DNA of 64,000 nucleotides. It comes from Curtobacterium ammoniigenes NBRC 101786. Lineage in GTDB: Bacteria; Actinomycetota; Actinomycetes; Actinomycetales; Microbacteriaceae. The notes under the pieces are model-generated. The model was not told where the DNA came from. It searched no databases and was given only the letters and a program-made list of their open reading frames with translations. Below are positions 49,819-58,541 of the stretch, piece after piece. Within the stretch, counting starts at the first letter, position 1. Each line of letters starts with the position of its first letter. The translations under genes were made by a program, and so were the position numbers. The stretch spans positions 1 to 64,000 of the forward strand of contig NZ_BCSV01000002.1 in NCBI RefSeq assembly GCF_001571045.1. Direction: 5' to 3'.

Positions 49819-51084
49819 GTGAGCGCTGAGCCGACCGACCACCGGAGCGCTTGCGCCACGATCAGCGCGCACCCGGCGACAGCAGTCGTCGCGTTCCTCG
49901 TCGTCCACGCCGCCATCGTCCTCGCAGTCTCGGTCGCGCCGAATGACCCGATCGGGGATGTGGACGGCCTCTACCGGCAGTGGGTGCACCAGGGCTTGAA
50001 CGGGTCGTGGATCGGAATCTCCGGTCCGTGGGTGTATCCGATCCTTGCGCTGGTCCCGATGGTCGCTGCCGCTGCCGCCGGCGTGCAGCACATCGACCAA
50101 GGATGGCTGGTGGTCGTCGCGCTGGCAGACGCGGCGTCGGCGGTGATTCTGTGGCGCACGGCGAACGGCCGTCGGGCCTTCTGGTGGTGGATGCTGTTCC
50201 TTCTGTGCCTCGGCCCGATCGGGGTGGGCCGAATCGACGCGGTCGCCGACGCGCTGGCTATTGCCGGCGTGGCGTTCGGGGTGCGACGGCCGGCGCTGGC
50301 ATCAGCGCTGTTCACCGTGGGCGCGTGGATCAAGGTGTGGCCGGCGGCGCTCATAGCGGCGCTCGCACTCCGCGGTCGTACCGCGGTTCGCGCACTGATC
50401 GCGGCGGTGCTGGTCAGCGCAGGGGTGGTGGCGACCGACCTTTCGCTCGGCGGGGGGCGATATCTCGCCTCATTCGTCGGTGCGCAGACGAGCCGTGGCC
50501 TGCAGGTCGAGTCGGTCCTCGCGACCCCGTTCACGTGGGCTGTGGCAGCGGGACGGCCCGGCTACTCGATCTTCTTCGATCATGGAATCGTCGCGTTCGA
50601 GGTGGTGGGGCATGGCACGGGGTTCGCGGCGCGGTGCTCAACGCCTCTCATGGTGGGCCTCGTCGTCCTGATCGCAGCCGTGACGGGCGTTGCGATCGCG
50701 CGCCGTGCTCCGGTGCTCGAGCTGATCCCGGTTGTCGCACTCGCGGTCGTGATGACGCTCATCGTCGCGAACAAGGTCGGTTCGCCGCAGTACGTCGGAT
50801 GGATTGCGGCTCCGATCGCCTGGGGTCTCATCGCCGGTCGACGCGGCGCGTTCCTCGTCCCTGCCGCCTTGGCGGTTGCGATCGCCGGTCTCACCCAGGT
50901 GATCTATCCGTGGTTCTATGCGAGCGTCACCCACGCGCATCCGCTTCTGTTGACCGTCCTGTCGATTCGAAACGGTCTGGAGGCGCTCCTGCTGCTCTGG
51001 GCGCTGGTGTCGCTCGTCGTCCTCGCGGCACGCCCAACGCACCGTGATCGTGCACGCTCATCGGCCGCCGTGGTCGCGCGCTGA
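49819..51084 (+). CDS. GT87-like polytopic glycosyltransferase
   Basis: A 421-residue membrane protein with at least ten helices. VDGLYRQWVHQGLNGSWIGISGPWVYPILALVPMV and RIDAVADALAIAGVAFGVRRPALASALFTVGAWIKVWPAALIAAL match the DUF2029/GT87 pattern, in which a conserved Asp in the first loop and K-x-W/Y-P occur. Family members are alpha-mannosyltransferases of cell envelope glycans in actinobacteria. A GTG at 49819 two bases past the previous stop is taken; a GTG at 49795 is the alternative. Confidence 0.72.
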   Translation: MSAEPTDHRSACATISAHPATAVVAFLVVHAAIVLAVSVAPNDPIGDVDGLYRQWVHQGLNGSWIGISGPWVYPILALVPMVAAAAAGVQHIDQGWLVVVALADAASAVILWRTANGRRAFWWWMLFLLCLGPIGVGRIDAVADALAIAGVAFGVRRPALASALFTVGAWIKVWPAALIAALALRGRTAVRALIAAVLVSAGVVATDLSLGGGRYLASFVGAQTSRGLQVESVLATPFTWAVAAGRPGYSIFFDHGIVAFEVVGHGTGFAARCSTPLMVGLVVLIAAVTGVAIARRAPVLELIPVVALAVVMTLIVANKVGSPQYVGWIAAPIAWGLIAGRRGAFLVPAALAVAIAGLTQVIYPWFYASVTHAHPLLLTVLSIRNGLEALLLLWALVSLVVLAARPTHRDRARSSAAVVAR

Positions 51085-51097
51085 CAACGAAGCAGCG

Positions 51098-51496
51098 CTA
51101 CGCGACGGCCTCCCCGGAGCCGTCGCCGAGTTGCGTCGCGATCGACACGGTTCGCTCGTCCTCGACATCGCCGGTGTGCGCGGTGGTGACGGTCTCGATC
51201 AGGACGACCCGGACCTCCTGTTCGGCGACGGGATTGTGTCGGACGCCGGCAGGCACGACGAAGAATTCGCCGGCGTCCAGATGGACGTCGGGCTGGCCCT
51301 CGAGTTGGATGACCAGGTGCCCCTCGAGCACGAGGAACAGTTCGTCCTCCCGATCGTGGGCATGCCAGACGAACTCGCCAAGGAGCGTCGCGACTTTGAC
51401 GTACTGATCGTTGACGCGGCCGACGACGCGCGGGGTCCAGTGATCGGTCACGCCCTCGAAGGCGGCGGCAAGGCTGACGGCGCTGGTGTCACTCAT
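51098..51496 (-). CDS. Cupin-domain protein
   Basis: A 132-residue single-domain cupin. Motif 1: EFVWHAHDREDELFLVLEGHLVIQLEG; motif 2: LDAGEFFVVPAGVRHNPVAEQ. The His/His/Glu and second-motif His that bind metal are present. Reaction unknown. The ATG is at 51494-51496; it is convergent with the GT87-like gene and 41 bp after the TetR gene. Confidence 0.85.
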   Translation of the reverse strand: MSDTSAVSLAAAFEGVTDHWTPRVVGRVNDQYVKVATLLGEFVWHAHDREDELFLVLEGHLVIQLEGQPDVHLDAGEFFVVPAGVRHNPVAEQEVRVVLIETVTTAHTGDVEDERTVSIATQLGDGSGEAVA

Positions 51497-51537
51497 GCGG
51501 TCAGCGTACGGGCTCGCGCTCGCCGGCCGGGCGACGG

Positions 51538-52167
51538 TCAGGCAAGGATGTGGAAGGTGGTGCGGGTGTCCGGGTCGATGCCGGCCAGCAGGTCGGACCA
51601 GACCTGACGCAGTGCCGCGTCGATGTCTGCCTGCGCCGTCCGGAGGCCGCGGTTGACGGCGTCGAACACGCCGTAGCCGGCGCTCAGGATCGTACGCGCG
51701 ATGTCTATCGACGATCGGTCCGTTTTCAGCGTGCCAGCTTCGATGGACGCCTGGACCTCGGATGCGGTCAACGCAATCCAATGAAACGGAGGCTCGTCGA
51801 GCGTGAGTTCGGTCTCGTTCCGTTCGGCGAGCAGCCGGACGGCTCCGAGTGCAACGCTGTTCGCGCGAGCGTCGGCGGCGGCGGCGAGCAGGAATTCCAG
51901 GAGGCGCTCGATTCCGGCCGGCATGCGAGCCTCCAGATCGTTCCGCATCGCGATCCACCGCTCCCATTGCGTGGCAATGACCGCGACGGCGATCGCCTCC
52001 TTTGAGGCGAACTGGTGCTGTCCGATCGCGGACTTCGGGCGCCCCATCGCGGCGGCGATATCGGCGATCGAGGTTCCGGCGTACCCCGACCGGGCGAATT
52101 CGGCGCCGGCGGCCTCGATGATCGCTGCTCGATTCGCCGCTTTCTGGAGTTCACGCTTGTTCGCCAC
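51538..52167 (-). CDS. TetR-family regulator (ScbR/gamma-butyrolactone-receptor-like)
   Basis: A 209-residue repressor. DNA-binding domain: RAAIIEAAGAEFARSGYAGTSIADIAAAMGRPKSAIGQHQFASKEAIAVAVI. The usual YxxF at the recognition helix is changed to IGQHQFASKE. The C-terminal part resembles the autoregulator-receptor group (IALTASEVQASIEAGTLK). GTG start at 52167. A perfect 16-bp palindrome about 100 bp upstream is a likely operator. It may control itself, the cupin gene and the plus-strand small gene. Confidence 0.82.
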   Translation of the reverse strand: MANKRELQKAANRAAIIEAAGAEFARSGYAGTSIADIAAAMGRPKSAIGQHQFASKEAIAVAVIATQWERWIAMRNDLEARMPAGIERLLEFLLAAAADARANSVALGAVRLLAERNETELTLDEPPFHWIALTASEVQASIEAGTLKTDRSSIDIARTILSAGYGVFDAVNRGLRTAQADIDAALRQVWSDLLAGIDPDTRTTFHILA

Positions 52168-52263
52168 GTTCCGACCCTACGAGTGGGCGCCCCTGAACAT
52201 GCTCGCTGTTGCACCCCGTTGCTGGGGAATGCGCTGGGAATGCGTGTGCGAGGCAGCGTTTCG

Positions 52264-52279
52264 CCATACGATCGTATGG
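52264..52279. promoter_or_regulatory. Perfect 16-bp palindrome, likely TetR operator
   Basis: CCATACGATCGTATGG is fully self-complementary. It lies between the divergent TetR gene (start 52167) and the small gene at 52397, at the size usual for TetR sites. Confidence 0.65.
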
Positions 52280-52334
52280 TCAGCAGGCTCATGCCGTGCC
52301 CGCGCTGATTCGGGTTCAGTGTGGACAGCTGGCA

Positions 52335-52377
52335 CCGGATGACGCCGGCCTGGAGTTGGGGGGTCTGCGTCATCCGG
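52335..52377. other. 11-bp inverted repeat in front of the small gene
   Basis: CCGGATGACGC (52335-52345) pairs perfectly with GCGTCATCCGG (52367-52377) around 21 nt. It ends 20 bases before the ATG at 52397 and could be an operator half-pair or a leader hairpin near the ribosome binding site. Confidence 0.55.
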
Positions 52378-52396
52378 ACCTGACGAGGGGGAAGCA

Positions 52397-52747
52397 ATGC
52401 GCGACGGGGATCAACGCAACACTGTCTGGCATGTGGAGACCTTTTACGCGCTGGGCGGCGGTCAGCCGATCCGCATGACTTGCGCATGCCCGCGCGGCGA
52501 GGATCACGAGACCGCCGCGAAGCGCCAGCTGCCGGAGCCGACGGACCTCCGGCGTCGCCCAATCCCGCGGACCGTGTTTCCGTGGCAGGTCGAACCGTGG
52601 TCGACGGCCTCGCGGCCGAGCGACGTCGAACCCGCGACGCCGGTTGGCAGCGCAGTGGCCCCGAGCAGCCCGCCGACGTCGGACGTCGTCGAGCCTGCCT
52701 CGCCGACGCGCGATGCCATGCCGACCAGCCCGCGGCTGCACCTCTGA
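52397..52747 (+). CDS. Small hypothetical protein
   Basis: A 116-codon ORF starting ATG with GAGGGGGAAG upstream. The first 60 residues look protein-like (DQRNTVWHVETFYALGGGQPIRMTCACP, PIPRTVFPWQVEPW) and the rest is Pro/Ser/Ala-rich. I do not recognise it. It is divergent from the TetR gene and shares its operator region. The opposite strand is also open, so coding status rests on the good ribosome binding site. Confidence 0.45.
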   Translation: MRDGDQRNTVWHVETFYALGGGQPIRMTCACPRGEDHETAAKRQLPEPTDLRRRPIPRTVFPWQVEPWSTASRPSDVEPATPVGSAVAPSSPPTSDVVEPASPTRDAMPTSPRLHL

Positions 52748-52923
52748 TCGTTCGGCGCCATGCGCCCGCGCGCCTGCCCCCAGCGCCCGCACTACCCGGC
52801 GTCGGATACGAACTCGAGGCGCACGAGCTCCAGTGCGTCGCGGTCGACGACGGCGGTCAGCACTCGGCCATCGTCGAAGCCGCGCATGGCCAGACCGATC
52901 TCGAGCTGCTCCAGGACCTCCCG

Positions 52924-53781
52924 TCAGCCCGCCAACCGGTTGATGCGCTCGGCGCACCGGTCGATGGTCGCGGTCCATGCGTCGGTGCCGGGCCGGTTCA
53001 GGTGGCCGTGCAGCGTGCCGGGCTCGGTGCTCACGTCGATCTCGACGCCGGCGTCGCGCAGGCTCGCTGCGAACGCTTCGCCGGAGATGCGCAGTTCGTC
53101 GACCTCGTCGTTGATCATGATCGTCGGCGGGAACGATTCCAGTTCCGCACGGGAGGCGCGCCCCGGCACCGCATAGATCGGTGCGTTGTCGACGGGGCCG
53201 CCGAGATAGTTCTCGTACATCCACGCGACGGCGGACGGGCCGAATCGGTCGGCGGCGGGGTCGGCGCCGAGCGCGGCGCGAAGCTCCGCGTCGGGCTCCG
53301 GCTGCACGGCGAGGAGCGTCGGGTAGGCGAGCACAGCGAGCGCCGGAGCGCTGCCGTCGTGCGCGAGGCGGAGCGATGCTGCAGCGGCGAGGTTGCCCCC
53401 GGCACTTGCGCCGCCGATCGCCCACGAGCCCGATGCAAGGCCCGAGTCGAGTACCCATCGGTAGGCGAAGACGGTCTCGTCGACGGGGACCGGGTAGTGC
53501 ACGCCGTCGTGGCCCGGGTTGCCGGCGTCGTCGGGTTCTTGCGGGGCGAGCCGGTAGTCGAGCGAAACCACCGCGATGCCGCGCTCAGCGAATCCGCGCG
53601 CGACCGCGTCGCCCTCGGCCATGTCGATATCGCCGGCGAGGAAGCCGCCGCCATGCAGCCAGAGCAGACCGGGACCGGTCGGCGACGCCGGGCGGTAGAT
53701 GCGGACGCGGAGGGGGCCGTGCGGGCCGTCGAGCGTGTGGTCCTCGACAGCGGTGGCGAGCGAATCAGTCATGCACTCCAT
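52924..53781 (-). CDS. Alpha/beta-hydrolase, HSL-type esterase
   Basis: A 285-residue esterase. The HSL-type oxyanion motif is LLWLHGGGFLAGDIDMAEGD; the nucleophile is in IGGASAGGNLAAAASLRLA (G-x-S-x-G). The acid is probably in MINDEVDELRISG and the His in PGTLHGHLNR. Substrates of the family are short acyl esters. The ATG at 53779-53781 follows GAGGAGC; an ATG three codons in is possible. It overlaps the LysR gene end by 17 bp. Between its stop and the small gene the same frame encodes about 43 further residues up to a TAG, listed under findings. Confidence 0.88.
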   Translation of the reverse strand: MECMTDSLATAVEDHTLDGPHGPLRVRIYRPASPTGPGLLWLHGGGFLAGDIDMAEGDAVARGFAERGIAVVSLDYRLAPQEPDDAGNPGHDGVHYPVPVDETVFAYRWVLDSGLASGSWAIGGASAGGNLAAAASLRLAHDGSAPALAVLAYPTLLAVQPEPDAELRAALGADPAADRFGPSAVAWMYENYLGGPVDNAPIYAVPGRASRAELESFPPTIMINDEVDELRISGEAFAASLRDAGVEIDVSTEPGTLHGHLNRPGTDAWTATIDRCAERINRLAG

Positions 53782-54778
53782 ACTGTCCGCTCCTCGGTGG
53801 TCCCGGATCGAGATGACGCGGAGGCGCGGACGAAATGGCCCTTCCTTCGCGGGGCCGGGGTCGACGTGGCGCGACGCGTGGGCTCCGGGCGAGCGCAATG
53901 AGCGCCTCAGCGGCCGGGCTGAGCACCGCTGCAGACCAGATCGCACTGAGCTGCCTGATGAGGGGCTCCCCCTCGACGGCGACCTGCACGAGCGCGCCGG
54001 ATGCGAGTTCGGCGGCGATGGTGCGGCGGCTCATGACTGCCGGCGCGACCCCGGCAACCGCGTTCGCGCGAACGACCGCGGTCGTGGCGAGCACGGCTGC
54101 CGGCTCGTGGAGTTCGAGCCCGTTGGCGCTGAGCCATCGTTGGAGCGTCTGTCGCGTCCCCGATCCGGGCTCCCGAACAAGCAGGGGCGCGTCCGCGAGA
54201 TCGCTTGCCGTGATGGTCGTGCGCTGCGCCCACGAATGCGTGGGCGCGACGACGACCGCGAGTTCGTCGTCGACGAGCGCGAGGGCGTGGAGATCGCCGG
54301 GGAGCGCCGGCGTCTCGACGAACCCGAGTTCGGCGATGCCAGCCCGGACGCTCTCGATCGCGTCCGTCGAGTTGCCTGCGATCAGCCGCACACTCACGTC
54401 GGGATGTGCGCCGCGAAGTCGGAGCAGCCAACTCGGCAGCAGCAGCTCGGCGAGGGTCTGCGACGCGGCAAGCGTGAGCGTGGCGGCTTCCCGTCGGAGC
54501 GCGTCGACGGCGGCTTCCAGGAGGCGCGACGCATCGAGGACGGGGCCGGCGAGTTCGAGCACGGTCCGCCCACGGTCCGTGAGCGTGGACCCGGTCGCGG
54601 CGCGGTGGAGTAGCGACCCTCCGATCAGTCGTTCGACGGCTGCGATTCGCGCGGATATCGCCTGTTGCGTGATACCGAGGGATGCTGCGGCGCCGGAGAT
54701 CGATCCGACCGCGGCAACCCGGTCGAGGATTTCCAGGGAGTCGATGTCGAGTCGGCGGTCGGAGATGCGTCGTGCCAC
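53765..54778 (-). CDS. LysR-family transcriptional regulator
   Basis: A 337-residue regulator. Winged HTH: LDIDSLEILDRVAAVGSISGAAASLGITQQAISARIAAVERLIGGSLLHR, then TLTDRGRTVLE. The effector domain includes VSVRLIAGNSTDAIESVRAGIAELGFVE and LAVVVAPTHSW, DAPLLVREPGSGTRQTLQ, as in CysB/CbbR-like members. GTG start. It is divergent from the TDT transporter gene with 69 bp between, the classic LysR layout, so that gene is its probable target. The last 30 residues are basic and Pro-rich and overlap the esterase gene. Confidence 0.93.
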   Translation of the reverse strand: MARRISDRRLDIDSLEILDRVAAVGSISGAAASLGITQQAISARIAAVERLIGGSLLHRAATGSTLTDRGRTVLELAGPVLDASRLLEAAVDALRREAATLTLAASQTLAELLLPSWLLRLRGAHPDVSVRLIAGNSTDAIESVRAGIAELGFVETPALPGDLHALALVDDELAVVVAPTHSWAQRTTITASDLADAPLLVREPGSGTRQTLQRWLSANGLELHEPAAVLATTAVVRANAVAGVAPAVMSRRTIAAELASGALVQVAVEGEPLIRQLSAIWSAAVLSPAAEALIALARSPRVAPRRPRPREGRAISSAPPRHLDPGPPRSGQYGVHD

Positions 54779-54847
54779 AAGAATTCATTGTGGCAGGACA
54801 AGTGAATCGATCTTCTCCGGCTGGGCCCGCCTGCCGAGAGTGGGGGC

Positions 54848-55996
54848 ATGACCGTTGACACCACCGCACTCCCTGCTGTTGCTTCCCGCCGCCGAATGCT
54901 GCTTCGTGAGCTGGAGCGGCCGGACCTCGCCGTCTCGAACGTGACGCCGAACTGGTTCGCGTCCGTGATGGGCACTGGGATCGTTGCGACGGCGGCTGCG
55001 GCGCTTCCGGTGCAGTTTCCGGGCCTCCGTCTCGGAGCGACGCTCGTCTGGGCGTTGGCTGCGCTCATGCTCGTCGCGCTCTGTGGCGCGAGCGCGGCGC
55101 ACTGGGTGCGGTATCGGTCCGTCGCCGCGAGGCATCACGAGAATCCGGTGATGGCGCACTTCTATGGGGCACCGCCGATGGCGTTTCTGACGGTCGGTGC
55201 GGGAGCGCTGCTGGTCGGGAAGGACTGGATCGGACTGCCGGCGGCAGTCACGGTCGACTGGGTGCTGTGGACGATCGGCACGGCCATGGGCATCGCAAGT
55301 GCCGTCGCGATCCCCTACTTCGCATTCACCCGGCACGAGAACCGACCCGACGCGGCATTCGGTGGCTGGTTGATGCCGATCGTTCCGCCGATGGTGTCCG
55401 CGTCGACCGGCGCGCTGCTGCTCCCCTACGGGCCCGCGGGCCAGTTCCGGACCACGCTCCTCTGGGGGTGCTACGCGTGCTTCGGGCTGAGCCTCGTAGC
55501 GTCCATCGTGGTGATCACGCTGATCTGGAGCCGCCTTGCACAGCATGATGTCGGACCGGCCGCGATGGTGCCGACGCTGTGGATCGTGCTCGGCCCGATC
55601 GGTCAGTCGATCACGGCCGTCAACCTACTTGCGGGGAACGCGGCGGCCGCCGTCGGGGCGGCACTGACCCATGCGCTGCTTGTCGTTGCGCTCGTATACG
55701 GATTCGCGATGCTGGGATTCGCGCTGCTGTGGACGGCGATCGCGACGCTCGTGACGATCCGTGCCGCGCGCGCCCGGATGCCGTTCGCGCTGACGTGGTG
55801 GTCGTTCACCTTCCCCGTCGGGACGTGCGTGACGGGGCTCAACGGGCTCTCGGCCCACACGGGTCTCGTCACAATCGGATTCCTCGCGGTCGCGTACTTC
55901 GCCGGTCTGCTGACCGCGTGGGCGGTCGTCGCCGCTCGCACGTTCCACGGCGCGCTCGTCACCGGAGCATTGCTCGCGCCTCCGAAGGCTCGGTGA
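54848..55996 (+). CDS. TDT-family (TehA/SLAC1-like) transporter
   Basis: A 382-residue membrane protein with ten helices. The family start is VTPNWFASVMGTGIVATAAAALP, and later PPMAFLTVGAGALLVG, IPYFAFTRHE, PIVPPMVSASTGALLLP and LGPIGQSITAVNLL match the TDT pattern. Members export sulfite or tellurite or carry C4-dicarboxylates; which one applies here is open. A LysR gene is divergent. Confidence 0.88.
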   Translation: MTVDTTALPAVASRRRMLLRELERPDLAVSNVTPNWFASVMGTGIVATAAAALPVQFPGLRLGATLVWALAALMLVALCGASAAHWVRYRSVAARHHENPVMAHFYGAPPMAFLTVGAGALLVGKDWIGLPAAVTVDWVLWTIGTAMGIASAVAIPYFAFTRHENRPDAAFGGWLMPIVPPMVSASTGALLLPYGPAGQFRTTLLWGCYACFGLSLVASIVVITLIWSRLAQHDVGPAAMVPTLWIVLGPIGQSITAVNLLAGNAAAAVGAALTHALLVVALVYGFAMLGFALLWTAIATLVTIRAARARMPFALTWWSFTFPVGTCVTGLNGLSAHTGLVTIGFLAVAYFAGLLTAWAVVAARTFHGALVTGALLAPPKAR

Positions 55997-56018
55997 GCGC
56001 GCGCTGCCCGCTGAGTGC

Positions 56019-56408
56019 TCAGTGCCGTGTCGCGTCGATCTCCTCGAGTCGGAGGCGCACCAGCCGTCGCACGGTCGCGTCCGGGAGCGGGCTGGCGACA
56101 CTGAAATGGATCGCCCCTGACGTGCACTCGAAGCCGGTCAGATCTGATGCTGCCGCCGCGATGACCTTTCCGCTGAACGGGTAGTAGGAGAGGAACTTGG
56201 CGCGGCGCACGACGGCGACGAGCCCGCTCCCCCGGTACAGGAGCGCCGGCATGGAATAGGAGACGCCCGCAACGGCTTCGGGAGCTTCCTCACGCGCGAG
56301 GTCGATGACGTGCTCGATCACCGTTCGCTCGACCGGCCGAAGCGCGTCGAGGTAGGCGCGGATCGGGTCCGCTGCCACAGCTGCCGCAATGCGGGAGGCG
56401 TCGTTCAT
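56019..56408 (-). CDS. DUF1801-family protein
   Basis: A 129-residue protein with the YdhG-like pattern: ADPIRAYLDALRPVERTVIEHVIDLAREEAPEAVAGVSYSMPALLYRGSGLVAVVRRAKFLSYYPFSGKVI, ending LVRLRLEEID. Family members are called iron chaperone-like; the function here is not known. ATG at 56406-56408. Confidence 0.82.
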   Translation of the reverse strand: MNDASRIAAAVAADPIRAYLDALRPVERTVIEHVIDLAREEAPEAVAGVSYSMPALLYRGSGLVAVVRRAKFLSYYPFSGKVIAAAASDLTGFECTSGAIHFSVASPLPDATVRRLVRLRLEEIDATRH

Positions 56409-56610
56409 GCGCGCAGCGTAGCGCTGGGGCCGGGATTCCCCCCAGCAGAATCCCGGATCCTCGACCATGCAATCGGCGTCGCAGGAAACGGGCAAGCCCC
56501 GAACTTCAGTGGCTTGCCTGTCATCCGCCTGGTTACCGCCGTCTCCCGCGCTATCGTGCAATGGACATTTCCTCATCGATGCGATGGGATGCGCTCAACC
56601 CGGAGGTCGC

Positions 56611-57243
56611 ATGCAGGTCGCGCTGGTCGATGACCACGAGATCGTTACGGTCGCCGTGCAGGTTGCTGTGGAGCAGGCGGACGGCCTGGAGTTTCTCGGT
56701 GCCGCCGCGACCGTGCCAGAACTCCTCGACCGATTCCCGCATCCGGAGCTCGTGCTGCTGGATCTCCGCCTCGCGGACGGGTCGTCGCCGGTGGCGAACG
56801 TCGACCTGTTGATTGATGCCGGTGCGCGTGTGCTCGTCCTCACTTCCGGCGAGAGTCCGTATTTACTGCGCTCCGTTGCGAAGACCCCAGTGGTGGGGAT
56901 CGTCCGGAAGTCCGCGCCGCTTGCGACGCTCGTCGAAGCGCTGACGGCTGCGGCGGCAGGAGAGACATCGATGTCGGCGGAGTGGGCGGCGGCGATCGAT
57001 GGTGACCCGGACCTCCCGCTCGCTGGCTTGAGCTCGCAGGAGCAGCGGGTGCTCGAGCTCTTCGCGCGCGGCATCAAGGCACAGTCGGTCGCGTACCAAC
57101 TGGGGATCAAGGTCGCGACGGTCGACGACTATGTGCGGCGGATCCGCGCGAAGTACGAGAAGGTCGGCCGCCCCGCGTACACGAAGATCGACCTGTATCA
57201 GCGGGCGATCGAGGACGGTTTCCTGCCCGGGCCGCTTGGATGA
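56611..57243 (+). CDS. NarL/FixJ-type response regulator
   Basis: A 210-residue regulator. Receiver: MQVALVDDHEIVTVAVQVAVE with the acidic pair and ELVLLDLRLADGSS with the phosphorylated Asp at about residue 51. The HTH is LSSQEQRVLELFARGIKAQSVAYQLGIKVATVDDYVRRIRAKYEKVGRPAYTKIDLYQRAIEDG. The ATG follows GGAGGTCGC. It overlaps the kinase gene by 4 bp. Confidence 0.93.
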   Translation: MQVALVDDHEIVTVAVQVAVEQADGLEFLGAAATVPELLDRFPHPELVLLDLRLADGSSPVANVDLLIDAGARVLVLTSGESPYLLRSVAKTPVVGIVRKSAPLATLVEALTAAAAGETSMSAEWAAAIDGDPDLPLAGLSSQEQRVLELFARGIKAQSVAYQLGIKVATVDDYVRRIRAKYEKVGRPAYTKIDLYQRAIEDGFLPGPLG

Positions 57244-58541
57244 ACCCGACCTTCGCCTCCGAGCGGACGACACGCTTGATGTCGTTGTCGCTCGGAGTGG
57301 CGGACCTCGCGCTGCTCGCGTCGAACGTCGGGGGTGCGATCACCCAGTCGGCCCGGCTTGGCGCGCTCTACACGCTCGCCGTCGCGCTGCTCGTCACCGG
57401 GTGCGCGGTCGCGGGTCTCGTCTGCTTTCGGTGGGCTCCGCTCGGTGCGCTGCGGCGGATCTGGTCGGTGCAGTCGCTCGGCATGGTCGTCGCCACGGTC
57501 GTCCTGCTGCCGATCACCGCGGGCCGCCCGCTTCCCGATGCGTACGGCTTGACCTGGGTGTCCGAGCTTGCGGTGCTCGGCGGGTGCGCCGCGGTCCTCG
57601 GCTGGCAAGGCCGGATCACGTGGGTTCTGGTCGTCGGTCTGGAGGCGGCCCTCTTCGCCGTCGCGCTCGTCGCCGGACCATATGGCTGGGCTGGGCGCGC
57701 GTTCGGTGATGCGGCTCGGCAGCTGTTCTTCGTGACGTTCTTCACGGCGGTCGCGGCCGCGCTCGTCCGAGCGGGCCGGGCTTTGGATGCCGCTGCGGCG
57801 AGCGCCGCGGCTGAGGCGGGTGCATTCGCGGAAGCCGACGCGAAGCGCGCCGCGCGCCGGCGGACGGAGATGCTCGTGCACGACACGGTGCTCGTCGCGC
57901 TCCTCGCGTACGCGACGAACCCTGATCGGCAGGACACCGCGTCGCAGGCGGCGGTTGCGGTGCGGGCGCTGGAGCAGCCTCCCGCTGTTGAGGACGAGCT
58001 CGGAGCGGTGGAGCCGCGGGAGTTCGCCTGGCAATTGCAGAGCTTGACGACGTCGTTCGACGCGACGATCACGTTCTCGTACGAGGCGCTCCCAGCCGCG
58101 GCAGTCGCCGGGGTGGAAGCGGATGCGCACGCGGCGACAACGACAGCCCCGGCGACAACGACAGCCCCGGCGACAGCGACGGCTACGGCCACGGCGTCAT
58201 CGACGGCCCCCGCAACAGCGGCTGCGACAGCGACTGCGGCGATTCCCGCGGAGGTTGCGCTGCGCATCACCGAGGCGGTGTCGGAGGCGGTGCGGAACAG
58301 CCTCCGACATGCGGGGGCTGCCGCGTCGCGGCAGGTGCGCGCCTCCGTGTCGCCCGACGCGATCAGCGTCGTCGTGCTCGACGACGGGGCCGGTTTCGAT
58401 CCTGAGCGCGTGCCGGCGACGCGGCTGGGGGTGCGGCGGGGGATCGTCGAGCGGATGCGGAGCCTCCCCGGCGGGAGCGCCGAGATCCGCACGACCCAGG
58501 ACTACGGCACGGCGGTGCTGATCGGGTGGCGGCGGCCATGA
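57240..58541 (+). CDS. Membrane sensor histidine kinase with Ala/Thr insertion
   Basis: A 433-residue kinase, partner of the upstream regulator. Five or six helices in the first 175 residues form the sensor. The phosphorylated His is about residue 214 (RRTEMLVHDTVLVALLAYAT), a NarX/DesK-like box. ATPase motifs: N box EAVSEAVRNSLRHAG (about 346-360) and G box DDGAGFDP. Between them residues of about 297-334 are an Ala/Thr/Pro run encoded by an 18-bp tandem repeat, absent from usual kinases. It overlaps the next gene as ATGA. Confidence 0.9.
   Translation: MNPTFASERTTRLMSLSLGVADLALLASNVGGAITQSARLGALYTLAVALLVTGCAVAGLVCFRWAPLGALRRIWSVQSLGMVVATVVLLPITAGRPLPDAYGLTWVSELAVLGGCAAVLGWQGRITWVLVVGLEAALFAVALVAGPYGWAGRAFGDAARQLFFVTFFTAVAAALVRAGRALDAAAASAAAEAGAFAEADAKRAARRRTEMLVHDTVLVALLAYATNPDRQDTASQAAVAVRALEQPPAVEDELGAVEPREFAWQLQSLTTSFDATITFSYEALPAAAVAGVEADAHAATTTAPATTTAPATATATATASSTAPATAAATATAAIPAEVALRITEAVSEAVRNSLRHAGAAASRQVRASVSPDAISVVVLDDGAGFDPERVPATRLGVRRGIVERMRSLPGGSAEIRTTQDYGTAVLIGWRRP
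58134..58169 (+). repeat. Two 18-bp tandem repeats inside the kinase gene
   Basis: GCGACAACGACAGCCCCG occurs at 58134-58151 and 58152-58169, with a degenerate third unit after it. In frame it codes for repeated Thr/Ala/Pro. It is a likely site of length variation. Confidence 0.9.

Noticed and set aside
52370-53458. 362-codon minus-strand ORF over the esterase and the small gene
   Set aside because: Arg-rich shadow; the adjacent frame has the HGGG and GxSxG esterase motifs.
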